A stretch of 64,000 bases of DNA from Gymnogyps californianus (Eukaryota; Chordata; Aves; Accipitriformes; Cathartidae). Positions 37,681-49,801 of the stretch are shown piece after piece (positions within the stretch are counted from its first letter, which is position 1; each line of letters starts with the position of its first letter). A model generated the notes under the pieces. That model had not been told where the DNA came from and did not search any database. It was given only the letters and a program-made list of their open reading frames with translations. The position numbers were made by a program, and so were the translations under genes. Location of the stretch: the NCBI RefSeq assembly GCF_018139145.2, contig NC_059473.1, positions 3,403,003 to 3,467,002 of the forward strand, in the 5' to 3' direction.

Positions 37681-38215
37681 GAACAGCTTTACTGGGGGTC
37701 CATCTACCTCAGTGTCCTGTTTCCAATGGTCACCAGTAGCATATGTCTAGGGAACGAAGGTAGAGTGGAGCAAGTGTATCATGGACCTTCCCCCAAGTAA
37801 CCTCCCAGCCTCCAGAAACCTGCTTTGGGAACTTGCAGAACTGAGGTTAGTTCTGTCTTAGAAGAGTGAACTTGGTGGCTCTGTTAGTAGCCATGGCTGT
37901 GTTTTTCTTCCATTAGTTTCTCCAGTTGCTTCTTTAACCATTTAAATATTAGCATTCATAAAGTTCTGCAGTGAGGAGTTCTGCAGCTTATTTACACACT
38001 GCATGAACCATCTCCTTTTGGTTTTTTTTTTTTTTGATCAAACAGTTGCAAATTTCATTTGATGTCTCCTGGATCTTTTTTAAAGCGGAAGCAAGCAGCT
38101 GTTTCCTTCATGCTTTGATGCTGCCTTCATGCCACTCATAGTTTTATAAACCTCCACTACTTCCCATGTCAATCAGCCTGTTATCAGGCTGAAGGACCAC
38201 AACCAAGGAAACAGG
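37681..38215 (-). mobile_element. Old CR1-type LINE fragment
   Basis: In the plus direction the sequence follows the antisense of an old sauropsid CR1: GGTCCATCTACCTCAGTGTC then CTGTTTCCAATGGTCACCAG, CTCCCAGCCTCCAG, CTCCAGTTGCTTCTTTAACC then CATTTAAA, GAGTTCTGCAGCTTATTTAC then ACACTGCATGAA, and ATAGTTTTATAAACCTCCAC. These correspond in order to the last part of ORF2 and the 3' end. A T run at about 38023-38036 interrupts it. Divergence is clearly greater than in the 30687-31300 copy, so this insertion is older. Confidence 0.85.
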
Positions 38216-38272
38216 GCAGGGGGAGACCTGTAGCTTTGAAGGCACTGTTATAGATATCTCAATGTCCATGTC

Positions 38273-38589
38273 TGTCCTGGTTTTGGCTGGGATAGAGTTA
38301 ATTTTCTTCTTAGTAGCTGGTACAGTGCTGTGTTTTGGATTTAGCGTGAGAATGATGTTGATAACATGCTGATGTTTTAGCTGTTGCTAAGTAGCGCTTA
38401 TCTTAAGTCAAGGATTTTTCAGTTTCCCATGCTCTGCCAGCAAGCAAGTGTACAAGAAGCTGGGAGGGAGCACAGCCGGGACAGCTGACCCAAACTAGCC
38501 AAAAGGATATTCCATACCATAAATACAGCACCCTGTATTCCCAGGCGGTCTCCCATCCAAGTACTGCTGGCTGGGGTTAAACCACAACA
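38273..38589 (+). mobile_element. Solo LTR of an avian endogenous retrovirus, internally rearranged
   Basis: The element begins TGTCCTGGTTTTGGCTGGGA and ends GGTTAAACCACAACA, matching the 5' and 3' ends of an LTR family common in bird genomes, probably ERVL-type. It has TG...CA termini. The 5-bp flanks ATGTC (38268-38272) and ATATC (38590-38594) differ at one base and fit a 5-bp target-site duplication. The first roughly 250 bp follow the family closely through GGATATTCCATACCAT. After this the expected middle and R/U5 part, including the TATA-like region, is missing and 42 bp of antisense 5S rRNA stand in its place. No internal retroviral genes are present, so it cannot code for anything. Confidence 0.88.
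38524..38565 (-). pseudogene. 5S rRNA fragment (about nt 74-115) embedded in the LTR
   Basis: On the minus strand the sequence reads AGTACTTGGATGGGAGACCG and then CCTGGGAATACAGGGTGCTGTA. This is the 3' part of vertebrate 5S rRNA with one substitution in 42 positions (plus-strand T at 38534). The internal control region is only partly kept: the C box (about nt 80-97) is present while the A box and intermediate element (about nt 50-72) are absent, so no functional RNA polymerase III promoter is expected. It lies between the LTR's 5' portion and its last 24 bp, in antisense to the LTR. The low divergence implies an event not much older than the LTR, or carried by the LTR before insertion. Confidence 0.88.
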
Positions 38590-38599
38590 ATATCCATGC

Positions 38600-41500
38600 A
38601 GACCAGGTCTCCTCCACTCTCTTTTCCTTTACGCCTATGACCACTTTACAATGGGAAGGCCAGTGCAAAGCCAGAAAGCAGCTACACAGCACTCTCAAGA
38701 AGTTCCCTTTGAAGACAGTTTTTTGTTGTGGGGTTTTTTTCCTTTTTTTTTCTTTTCTTTTCTCTTTTGGGGCAGAGAAGGAATTGTCTGCTTATGTATG
38801 AGAAGAATCCAGATGAAAGCAGTAACTAGTTAGATGGTGTTTGTTATTTCCTTTGAGGCCTAATGTAAAAGGGATAATGTTGGAAAATCAGTATGAATGA
38901 GTTTACAAAAAAGTTTCTGAAATATCTCAAAAGACAGGGGCCTTTGTCATCATTTAACTAACCAGAAGAGCATCATTTCCTCCGGTCTTAAACCCACAGT
39001 ATGCTTTTCTGCAACAAGTCTTGTTTTCTTCACTGAGAGGACACATACTGTTAAGAAGTTAACGATAATAAGATAGTGGCAGTAGATTACACATAACAGA
39101 AGGATAGTGAGGAAAACTAGATTTGTCTTGTTAATTGTGATTTTAATATTGCTTTCCCTTGTCTCAAAAGACTTCTTGTTTGCTCTTATTTTCCATGTTT
39201 AAACAGCATAAGGCAGAAGTGATCTTTATTGGCAAGTATATTTGCCATTTGCCAACCGTCTTTGAAAGCGTGCTTCATAAGCAAAACTATAAACAGATTT
39301 ACTTTCGACAGCAAAGAATATTTTGGCCCATTTTACTGCCTGCAGAATGCCTGGAAAGTTTTAAATTAATGGCAATGAATGCAAGAGAAAAGGAAATCAA
39401 AGAACCATTTATTCCCTTAGAAAGAGACCTATTTCCCCTCACTTTTCTATATTTTCTATCTGCTTTGGTTGAGAAAACATTTTAAAATGTTTATAAGCAC
39501 CAAGAATTTCCCTATCCTTTTACACTTAGATCACTAGGAGTGTATAAACTGTGGGATAGGGCAAAGGGGTGGAGATGGCCTTTTAAAAGAAATCCTTTGT
39601 TCTGTGTAAATCACCTTGTACAACAGAAAAGCAAAAGACTGAGTATATATTTTTTGAAATTACGAAGTGCAGTGACACAACGAAAGGATAAATCCCACAC
39701 TGCTCACAGTTAGGAGAACTGTTCTTTTTGAGATACGCGTCCAGCTGAGTGCCCACGGTGTGCAGATGTGTCATCTTGTTTGAGGGAGAAAAGGGTGTTC
39801 TGGCTGTGATGTTTTAATATACTGGACTGATTCTTTTTTAAGCTGTATGATGTGCATAATGATTCTGTGCATTTTTTTCTTTGTTCCTAAAGACTTTTGA
39901 CTGAAAGCCTGCTGCACTACTTAGTGCTCTAATGCCAAATACTCCCACGTAAAAAAAAAACCAAACCCCTATCCCAAACTGTTAGTGAAATGACTGAAAG
40001 TCCTACATAAAGTCCCACATGGAAGACCTCTTTTCTGTGTAGGAACCTCTCTAGAAACATGCTGTTGCAGCCCTTTCTGAATCTCTTGTGTTCTTACGGT
40101 GTGCATCTGAATAATATTAACTGGGCATTTCTGTTCACTGCTCTACGTATGCTAAAACTTTGAGTTTCAGTAATTAAACTTGCAGTACAGTCTTGGGTCA
40201 TATTATGCTACATTATCCTTTTAACTTTATTGTGATTGATTTGTGTCAACTTTAACTATACTCACTAGGAAGTCAATAAATAAAGATCAATGTTTTTTTA
40301 TTTCTCCTGATGCTTTATTAGAAAGAATAGATTGGTTAAATAACACAAGTAATAGTGATGACATGGCTTCCCTCAACATTTTCTACTCTGAAACAGGTGA
40401 AATTTTTCAAAATTACATTAGAACAACCATGCTTGTGTTTTCTTGTGATTTGCTTGATCATCTCTACCGTTGATGCTTTAAACCCCCCAAACTTAAAGAA
40501 ACACACAACACAGATGTTCTCCCTGCATAAGACTTTCCACGGATTTGCACTGAGGACCTCTTGCTCGCAAGACAAATCTCTAGTACCATGTCTATTTATG
40601 TACTTATTTCACATATGGGGTATCTGTTGATCTCATTGGATGGGAATTGCACCTCTGGGCAACAGGGATGTACCCCAACAAACAGGCATGCTTCTGAACT
40701 CCTGAGCATCTCCTAACATCTGGATGTACAGCTGAAAAATGCAGCTAACTCCTTTCTCTGAAACAGAGAAAACTGACCCTATCAACTGACCACCTGTAAA
40801 ATGACAGTATTGGTTTTGTGTGCTTATCATCTGCACGTTGTCTTTCTAGTGATGTAGAAATCTGTGATAGTCGTCATGTTCTGTCTCGACCATGTTCTGC
40901 CTTAGCAGGCTTGCATTATAAGAGCTTCTGCAACAGGAAAAAATATACAAGAAATAACTGAAAGTAAAACCTGGAGCCATGTGGACTTGCCAGAAGTTGA
41001 GTACACTGTGGACAATTTAGAATCACAGTCCTTGTTCTATAGGCAAGTCTCATTGCTGGTACTGTACTAACACACAGCTGTTGAGCTCACGTTGACAGCA
41101 GTGTAAGATCTCTGCATCTAAGCAGAAAAGCATACTGAAGCTCAGATCCATCCCGCAGTTCTGAGAGTAAAATTTTATCCCCACAGTGTACATATAGTAA
41201 AATACTAATGTAAAATTCACTAGGAAGCAGGTCGAAGTGTCAGACCAGTTATTATCAGTAACCTGTTTCTCATAAAAACATAGTGAAGAAAAAACCATCT
41301 TGTTCCTAAGATTTATAGCAACTTGACTCCATATGACAGGTGATTGAAAGCTTCCCTGCCATGCATATTACACTTTGGGTGGTGACCCCTCAGTATATAT
41401 CTCCATTTAAGTCCTTCAGTACTGTGCTGAATGGAAGTGGAGTGGCCAGATGCTGTAAGCTTCTTTTTTTATGAAAATCTTTCATCCGGACATTTAGCAC

Positions 41501-41969
41501 AAAGTGCATTCATAAGATTACTTGAGTGCCCTGTCCTTGAACATGAATCCAAGCATTGAAAAGGATCAAAAATCAAGTCTCTGCTAAGAAAAGCTAGTAC
41601 ATTCACAAGCCACAGTATTATGTGTCCTGAGTAGCGGGAGTCGATCTCTTTGCCACACTGCATTCATTCAGAATTCTAAGTTCTGACATATAAACTAAGC
41701 AGCTTTCTGAAATAGCTTGTATCTATTTGCCAATGGGTTTATGATCCATGTTTATATAGGTTATAAATCCTTTTCAGGAATTATATAGAGGCGCCTTGCT
41801 TTGCTTTTCTAAGCTGTTTGTTTTTGCTGTTACTTACTATTTTATGTGTCCAGAATGCTGCTGGACTACACACGTTTCCCCAGTGTAGTTTCTGTTTAGC
41901 CACATCAGGCGTGTGTGCTATAAAATAAAAAGGTTTGAACTAACCCAGTGGGCTTTGCAGAACACCTAT
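38600..41969. other. Non-coding sequence
   Basis: Mostly unique. A T-rich low-complexity patch lies at 38735-38766. The segment near 41412-41434 (GTCCTTCAGTACTGTGCTGA) faintly resembles an old repeat motif. Frames such as 39159-39485 (108 codons) show no recognised domains. Confidence 0.45.
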
Positions 41970-42200
41970 CTAGCGATAACGTTACAGTCCATAGGTAGTC
42001 TGTGTCAATTTGAGAGCAGGGTCCAGTCTTCGAACATTTTTGTTTGGGGCACAAACAACAGCCTTTCTGATCGTAATTGCTGCCACAGAGGCCCTGCTGT
42101 CAACACTGAGTATCTCCCGTCCGTGGAGGCAGGTTTGGCGGATCGCTTTTCTCGCATCTCTGCGCTGCTCACTCCAGCTCCCGGGCTGCTGCATCTGTAT
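41970..42200. other. Local CpG-retaining, GC-richer segment
   Basis: About ten CpG dinucleotides occur in some 230 bp (for example CGTCCGTGG, GGCGGATCGC, TCTCGCATC, CCCGGG), against a CpG-poor background. Overlapping frames are open on both strands (41913-42281 plus; 41982-42218 minus), which is a consequence of the composition. No family is recognised. It could be a small unmethylated regulatory element or a decayed exon. Confidence 0.3.
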
Positions 42201-42904
42201 TTCCTCTTCACATGTCATCCATCACTCAGGTCCCAGTACACCTGCTTCATGATTTCTGATGCAAAGGTAACCCCAGCTTAAATTAGGTCTGTGATTTTCT
42301 TCTGCTCCCTTATTGTGCATAATCTTTTCCTTCTTTTTTTTCCCCACTTGAAGCCTCCTAGGAGGTTTCTCCTGGGCATACCACATCTAAAATCTTGATT
42401 CTGCACAAGTCGAACTGCTGGACTTGATGTTGGCACCACCGAGACTCTTGGTCTGAGTATCCCTCAGTTTGAAAAAATGTTCTCCTTGTGCCTGCATGGT
42501 AGACAGGGAGCCCTCTCCAGCATATGCCATCTCAGCCTCAGTTGCTGGCAGTTTGAATCCTGATCTAAACTTTGTGGACTCATGTTTAATCTGTAAGGTT
42601 TGTAAAAAGTTTCTGAGGTTTATTAAAAAAACCTCTGAATTAATTCTGTCTTTGTATGGTCAGCCTACGAGACTAGGGCATACCTGAACTGAGCAAATTA
42701 AGGAAATTCTTAATAGAGGCATAAAAATGCAAGACCCAAATCTTAGAGCAACAAAATTACTGCTTTTAAAACCTTAATCTATTTTACTTCTATTATTGAA
42801 GCAAAACTGTAAAGACACAATATAGATTAATTCTATGATTTTTATAGCCACAATTTTATTACAAGTTTTTATATTTTATTAGATAAGGAAGTTATTTAAA
42901 TTCT

Positions 42905-42990
42905 GTGGGCCTCATCTTGTAGCCTTCATTCAGGTAGGTCTCCTTTTGACAGTCTGCTGTTGAGTAAAAACTACAGAACTGAGCTTTTTA
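42905..42990. repeat. Relic of an old sauropsid palindromic repeat
   Basis: GTGGGCCTCATCTTGTAGCC, TTCATTCAGGTAGGTCTCC and TTGAGTAAAAACTACAGAAC follow the motif order GGGCCCAATCCTGCAAGCC, TTACTCAGGTAAGTCTCCC, GTGAGTAAGGACTGCAGGAT found in sauropsid repeats. The arms are roughly inverted (GCCTTCATTCAGG vs TTGAGTAAAAACT), as expected for this group. Confidence 0.5.
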
Positions 42991-43829
42991 GCTTTTGTTG
43001 AGACAAATAGACATCCCTCGTTTTTACTTCTGGTCTGATGTATTTTAAAAGAAAAAGTTGAGCCAAGTAGCCAAGTGATTTGAAAATGAAGATTACAACA
43101 ATGTTTTGGGTAATATATTACACTATCGATTTGGACCGTCTTCCCTTGGGAAGATTTGGGAGTGGAATAGTTCTGGCTAATTCTCTAGCCTGCAATATAT
43201 AAATTTTATCCTCTTTTCAACGTATGAGGTTCTTTCATTCCTGTTGTTCTTTGGTCTAATTGTGGCCAATAAGCTGGTCATCAGTTCCACTTCATTACCC
43301 TGCTAGCTGAATCTGATGAGATACTTGGGAGCCACACATGTCCTGCTTGGTAGTTTATGACCAGTTATTTTATTTTTTAAATACTTTTTACCTGACGCTT
43401 GGAAAAAAGTGGAATAAAGCAAAAAAAAAATATAATTGCATGATCCATAAGGGGAACAAATTTCTTTTTTTTAAGCTATGTAAATGAATAAAAACTGGTA
43501 ATGCATTTTTAAAGATATTTCTAGTATGAGAAGAAGCCAAATAAAAGGATATGGAGGAGGCCAATTCTGCTGTAAGAGGTGAGCAGTTAATTGCCAAAGT
43601 GCTTTTGTTAATGTACGCAGTATATTTCACGTGTTCTTTATCACTTAGCATTATTAGGTATGAATATTGCTTTGGGCAAGCGTACGTCCCTTTTTGCCCC
43701 AGACTGCAATCATTATTCTGGAAACTTCACTCTATTAAACATCTTTCCACACTGTTTTTTATTTTCTGCTGTCCTGGAAGTGGCTGCAGTAACTCTTTAG
43801 TCTGCCTTGTTAGCCATCCGTAAAGGGAA

Positions 43830-44515
43830 GGAACGTAGGGACGGCTGTACTGGCTTAGCCTAAAGGTTGGTTATGCTGGTAATCTGCCTCTGGCTGATAC
43901 AGATGCTTAGTTAAAGAGTAAAAAAAAAAGTAGAGCAAGTGCAGTGTAATGTGTCCCAGGTATTTCCTCCAGTTTCTAGTGATCAATTAAAGGTTTCCTG
44001 ACATGAACGTTGTGGATTTGTCTAATCCCTCTCTGAGCCCATTTAAACTTCTGGCCTCATCTGCATCCCACGGGAAGGAGTTCCACGGGATGGTCACGCA
44101 CGCAGGGGACGGTGCACACCTACGCTCATTTTTCTCTCCTGCCTGGTTATTTCCGTGCGCACCTCTTTGTACTTCTATGAGGAGAAACAGTGAGCCGTCA
44201 TTCCCTGATTGTTCTCGTCATCCTCCTTTTATCTTTTCCGTTTCTTTTATGTTCTCCTGATGTGGGATGACTGTAGCCTGCAAGTAATGTTCAAAATATG
44301 GGTGCACAGTGGGTTTATATAACGTCATGATGACGTTTTCAGTTTTGTTCTGTGATGGACATCGAGCATTGAGATGGTGTTTTCCACAGACTGTGCAGTG
44401 GGTTCAACGCCATCGTTTTTCCCCTGTAGGTATTAATTTGTACTTAGCAGCATTATTATCTGCTATTTGGCTGCCCTGCCACTTGGTACTGTGGGATCAA
44501 AGGGAAAGTTGACAC
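43830..44515 (-). mobile_element. Very old CR1-type LINE fragment
   Basis: In the plus direction it follows, with many substitutions, the antisense of an ancient sauropsid CR1: GGCTGTACTGGCTTAGCCTA (consensus GGCCATACTGGGTCAGACC), GTGGATTTGTCTAATCCC, AGCCCATTTAAACTTCTGGC, AAGGAGTTCCACGGGATGG, GTTCAAAATATGGGTGCACA then GTGGGTTTATATAACG, and TTTTCAGTTTTGTTCT. The order and spacing agree over nearly 700 bp. ORF2 is destroyed. The copy probably predates the other two large CR1 fragments here, judging by divergence. Confidence 0.8.
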
Positions 44516-47257
44516 GAGGGGTGTTCAACTTTGGTATAGTATTTAGATATTTTTAGTATCAGTTATAATCCAAACTCCTTCCCACCATTTTTCGTCACAT
44601 TCTGTCTGCAGGCACAAATCAACACTACCAGGGATGGATTCAGTGAATCACTGGAATATAGGATCTTTTGAATTGATTTTCTCCCAGCCTGCCTTTGCAC
44701 TCCCTTTGTTACTCTAGTGGTGCCCATTCACTACCCAGATACTCACGAGTCCATTTCAGATGTCCTGACATGAACTCCTTATTTCATTCGCTCAGGAAGT
44801 TATACTTTTACGAAAAATATTAAATACGTTTTTAAATCAGTCTTAAGTTTTATCTGTTTTTGTTTTCCCCTTTTGAAACAGAAGGTTGATGCTGTTATTC
44901 GTGGTTTCAGGCAAAGGCTTTGGCCAAAATCCTGATTTCTTGTCCTCAAAAAGGACTGCTTTTTCTATTTATTATAATTTGGAACTTATCATTTATTTTC
45001 ACGATCCGTCACAAAGGTGAGCAGCAGTATGAGTTTTAAAAAAGTAAAGGCATTGTTACTTGTGGCACATGCTTACTAATTTTAGTTTTGTTATCATTTA
45101 ATGAACTGGTTTGATTTTAGTATGTTGCCTAACAGCGTGGCTGTCTTAAAAAAAAGCCTCCAAAGTTTCCCAAGCATTTTTTACTCCATGTATTTTTAGT
45201 GTCTTCATCGCTGCAAAGTTGTAGGACTCTAAGTTCTGAATTTCAAGTGTTTTGTAATGTGCTGTTGATAACAATGGAAACCATTTTTCACTCTACTGTT
45301 GCTTGTTATTATATTTTTTGTTATGCTTATAGATTGGCAAGTGAAGGGCTCTCTTTGTATCCTTTTCCCCCCAAGTTTCACCTATTTTCTTCTTAAGATT
45401 ATTTTAATGTTTGTCTTTTTATTTTCTATTTAAAAAACTAGGTAGTGTTTTTTTCAAAGCAGGAGAGAATTACTGGATTTATATTTTTCCCAGAGTCAAT
45501 GAAAAATTTCCTGTAAGAAAAAAATGAGTTGTCTAGGGGAAAAAAATCTTGCTAAGCAAAATTCTGCACCTCTCTTTCCTCTACTAGGTATGCTATATTA
45601 AACTGCACGTTGAATGCTTTTTCTAATTTCTGTTATTTTTCATCCTATAGAGAGACTTATATCTTACGGCATTCACCCAGAGTTTATAAGAATGCTGAGT
45701 TGTCATGCAGGAGTTTTACCTCACACTAGGGAGATATTAGTTTATAACATCTACCTTGTTTAGATTTATTGCTTTAGCATATTTCATGCTAAAAATATTT
45801 TTTTACCATCTGCTAAGATTAGCACTCTAGTGGTAATAAATTTACTTACCCTGTTACTGTGGTATAGTTTGGAACCATCTTACACTTTATTCGGCCTAAT
45901 TGAAAATAGGATAAGATAAATGATGCACTTTGAATTTCTCTCTCAGATGTACCATTGTTCATTACTTCAACAAGGGATGAGCACATCTGATTGTAATTTC
46001 AATTGTTAAGTAAAACAAAAGTTTCCATGGTGAAAATATGGTACAAACAGCTGTAATTGTCTAAGGGTTACTTGTGAAAATCTCAATATTGTTTTAGTAA
46101 TAAATGCAGATTTGTTTTTCATTTACACACTTGTTTATCCTCAAACCCTAATGGAAAAGGGGTGAAATCAAAAAACATGTTCAAGAATTCATGCACTGCA
46201 TGGAACACAATATCTGAGCTTAAAATGTCTATGCTTAAAGAAATATCTGCATATTAAAATAAGGAATATTTTAATAGTGATTACTATTGCAAAAAAACCC
46301 ACCCAACTAAACAACAGTTTGTGCCACCACTTTATTAATTTTGATTGGATTAGACAGTGTTTATAATATAGTACGTTTTGGTTTTGCTTCTAGACTCTCA
46401 CAGGATATACACAGCACTGACGTCTCTGACATTTGCCTTGCAAATTCTTCAAACAACAGCATCTTTGTAAAAGTTATTTTTTCCTTAATATTCTATTAAT
46501 ATAAAACCTAAATAGTAAAGTATGAAAGAAAACTACATGAGTTGAAGGTGCTGACTACCTGATAGCAGGCAAATGGCATGGGAAGAAACAAGAGTAGGTA
46601 TAAGCCATTCTATCTGCCTAGTATTTCTGCCAATTTAATTTGTGGTCTCATAATTTCATTTTTGTAAGTTTATAAATATTTCTATTTTGTGTTCTATGGG
46701 CAGATGGTGATACCTTCCTTTATGGTATGTGAAAATGTAGTCTGTAAATTATATTCTTTGCTTCAGAGTTTGCTGTGAATTTAGGAGAAACAAGTATATT
46801 AGTACATAAAACATTTACAATGAGAGATACTGACTATGCAATGGAAATAAGTGAAAACAGGAGAGAAATTGTGTAATGCTAGGTCTTTTTTTTAGATACA
46901 AGTGTGATTTTTGTGTTGATGATGTCTGGTTTTAACATTGTGGCAACATAAGGCCTTATCCTATTTCATTCGTTCATGAAATTAATTCCATTGACTTGCT
47001 TGTATAAATAAGGTCAGCAAGTCTCTATCCATAAGTAATCCACAAATCTGGCTTTTTCTTTCAAAGTGTCAGAATATCTTCAGGGTTATGCAGAAGTGGA
47101 AGTATCTGTGGGATATCCTTGTTTGGAACATGGTTACTTGCAAAGCCTTTTTTGTCCTTTGAGTAAAGTCCTAGCTAGTCTTTAAGAAATATGTAGCTCT
47201 GTAGTATCTTCATCTCTTATTTCATAATAAATTCTTTGACTGATGACCAAGTTCTGA
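44516..47257. other. Unique AT-rich non-coding sequence
   Basis: No recognised element. Several A and T runs below 10 bp. The frame at 45199-45396 has no family features. Confidence 0.5.
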
Positions 47258-47325
47258 TTGTGCTTACCCTTACTCAGGGAAAACTCCCTTTGGCTTCAGT
47301 CGGCATTTTGCCCAAGACGAGACCG
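47258..47325. repeat. Relic of an old sauropsid palindromic repeat
   Basis: GCTTACCCTTACTCAGGGAA, AACTCCCTTTGGCTTCAGTC and GGCATTTTGCCCAAG follow CTTACTCAGGCAAAACTCCC, ATTGACTTCAATGGGA, GTTTTGCCTGAGTAAGG. The consensus is an inverted repeat centred on the TTCAATGG part, which suggests a non-autonomous DNA element origin. Confidence 0.55.
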
Positions 47326-49765
47326 CTCATCTGCAGCGTCTCAGCCCTGGTTGGTATTTTCTCAGCTGAGTTTTAAACCCATGAAAACAGGGGTTTGTAA
47401 TGGAAGTGCTGACACAACCTTAACGAGAGGATTGTGAATGGCTGTGCTCTAATACTGTGCATTGCCACTGTTACTGTGTTGCTGTTATCCATTTCTAGTG
47501 TCTGTTACAGAAATTGGTATTGTATCTAAAACAATTGCTGTTATTAACAGGTTAAGCTGCTGGGATGTTAAAATAAAGGCTGCCCAGCTTTAGTGCATTT
47601 TGTTGTAATCATCTCCCAGATGCCTTGTCGGAAATCAATTCAAGTTCAAAACTGGCTAGAATTGGGAGGTCAAGGCTTCTGCAGACTAAATATTTTATCT
47701 TCTGCTCATGTCTGGAGCTTTTAAAGATGTGTATTGGGGGCTCTTTTCTCATATCCCATCTGGACAAAGATGATTGGCTTTGCCATTTTGCCCAGGTTAG
47801 GACAAGGTTAAAATCAATTATAATCAATTATTAAGAGTCTTCTGTGGCTGCAAAGCTTAAAAGGGGTTTTTAAAAGTTGCTCAGTTCTGAAACAAGAATA
47901 CCTTAGTTGCTAGTGTAGATGTCATTATTCTGGGATGTCAGATGTAAATCTTATCTGCACCAGTAATAAATACACAGATTTCCTTCATCTTCTTCTTGTC
48001 CTGTGTGTTTTGGAACAAATAGCAATACCTGAAAACAGAAGCTAGAGGTGTAGGAAGGACAGTTGCATTGTGTTAAAAAATCTAGTTGTCATTTCCATGT
48101 AGCTAAATGAGAGGGAGCTATTTATAATTTGGTGAAGCCAGGTGGTTTTTTCCCCAGAAATGTATTCAGCTTACTCCAGTCTTCAGAACTCAAATGCTAA
48201 TTTTCTAGTATGTTTTGGGGACTCCATGCTTTTATCTTAAAATACAATAGTATTTATGTATTCTAATTCACTCTGCCTGATGTGCTTGAATATACAAGAT
48301 CGTTGCCTCTCCCTGGGATCGAATCAGTCATTTTATTTGAAATAACTTTTGATGTTAGGTACCTTTTTTCCCACATAAATCACATTCAGCGTTATTCTCA
48401 CAACTTTTGAGTGAATGAGTGAACATGTCTCTGTCCCTCATCACCATTGTTTTGGTGCTTTTGAACATAATATTTATACTTCCAATTTACATTTAAGAAA
48501 ATTAAGAATTGGAGCCTGAATTTTGGAGGAAGACAGGGCCTCTTGTAAAGTCAAGGAGGGAGGAAGGATGCTCTGCTGAAAGTAGGACCTGCACACAGGA
48601 AACGTGGGTTTACCTGTTTAATTCTTAATAAATTAATTCTTCTTAAGAAAACTGTCAGAGTGATGGCTACTGTCAGCTCAGTAGCCTCAGTTGCCTATTT
48701 TTAATATTGGGATAATTTTGCTCCCTTTTGTTTTAGGGAGTGAAGTATAGGACTGTGCATATCATACAATATAATATAATGTAACATAATACATAAGAAA
48801 GCCTGATACTCAGTTAATCTGGTGTAGGAGCCATGGAGTTATATGTGTTATGTCATAACTGAATTTAGCCTTGCTTGTCATGTCCAACTCCATAGAGAAA
48901 GTGAACATCAGAGCTGAATTTAGATATCAGAAGACTTTGGTTCTGCGCTGGTTACTAGACCAGCAGGATTGACTGGGGTTGTAAGACAGACTGGGATCTT
49001 CAAAACATGAATCTTCAAAACTTTTTTGAGCTTCAGACATTTTCTCTGTTACTTTGCTTTTCCTTGGCATCTGCGTTTCATGCTCAGAGACAAGTGATGG
49101 TTTGTAGGTAGACTTGTTGAAAAACTTCAGCAAAGGATGTTCTTGCATAGCTTATGTCGTAAGGTCTCAGGAGGGGTCTGGTTCTTACAGAATTTCCAGA
49201 TTGCTGCCAGAAGCAAAGTTGACCTGATTCTCCTCTCTGTGTGTTTTGAAAAATGTCATATATTTCAGTTGTCGTTGGTAAATGTGTTCCTGAATCTGGA
49301 ATATTTTAAGAGGAATCAGAACCTGGCATAAAGATCCGCTTCAACAATGAAACTAGATTAGCCACTTGTTGACATGAAATACAATACTTTGGGTTTTGAA
49401 AATGTTTTTGAGATTCTTAATATGGGAAAAATACCAAATAACTGTAGGATTATAAAAATACTCAGACATTCAAAAATTTGTAAATATTTTCATGAACACA
49501 GGAATTGAGAAATATTTCCTTAAAATGGTCATTTTCATGGTGATATTATAGTTGCACTCATTTTCCCAAGGATTTTGTAGTGAACATGAGATTTGACAAG
49601 CATGTGTAGGGATATTGTCCTGAAAAATAGATATCTAATGAAAACCAAGAAAAGCAGAATAAATTAGCGATGATTTTCTTTCTTTGTACTGCATCTTCAC
49701 ATGAAATCACTGAGTATTTCACAGGTTTTAAAGAAAAGTTTAACTTTTCTGTGTATATGACATTC
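47326..49765. other. Unique non-coding sequence
   Basis: A short (TAATA)-type low-complexity patch lies at about 48762-48792. The frames at 47609-47827 (minus) and 47625-47834 (plus) lie on opposite strands of the same DNA and have no recognised domains. Confidence 0.5.
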
Positions 49766-49801
49766 AGAATATCTTGTCACCCAAGAATATCTTGTCACCC
49801 A
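49766..49801. repeat. 18-bp perfect tandem duplication
   Basis: AGAATATCTTGTCACCCA occurs twice in direct succession with no mismatch. The perfect identity points to a recent slippage event, possibly polymorphic. Confidence 0.95.

Noticed and set aside
38524..38565. A functional 5S rRNA gene
   Set aside because: Only about a third of the gene is present, the A box and intermediate element are missing, and no terminator T run follows the 3' end on the minus strand.
41913..42281. 122-codon frame as a gene
   Set aside because: Frames are open on both strands at the same place, which is explained by the local GC content; there is no domain, signal peptide or family match.
44321..44337. Perfect inverted repeat AACGTCAT-G-ATGACGTT, which looks like two CRE half-sites
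   Set aside because: It falls within the old CR1 fragment and corresponds to a diverged part of the antisense CR1 sequence, so it probably arose by mutation in a dead repeat.
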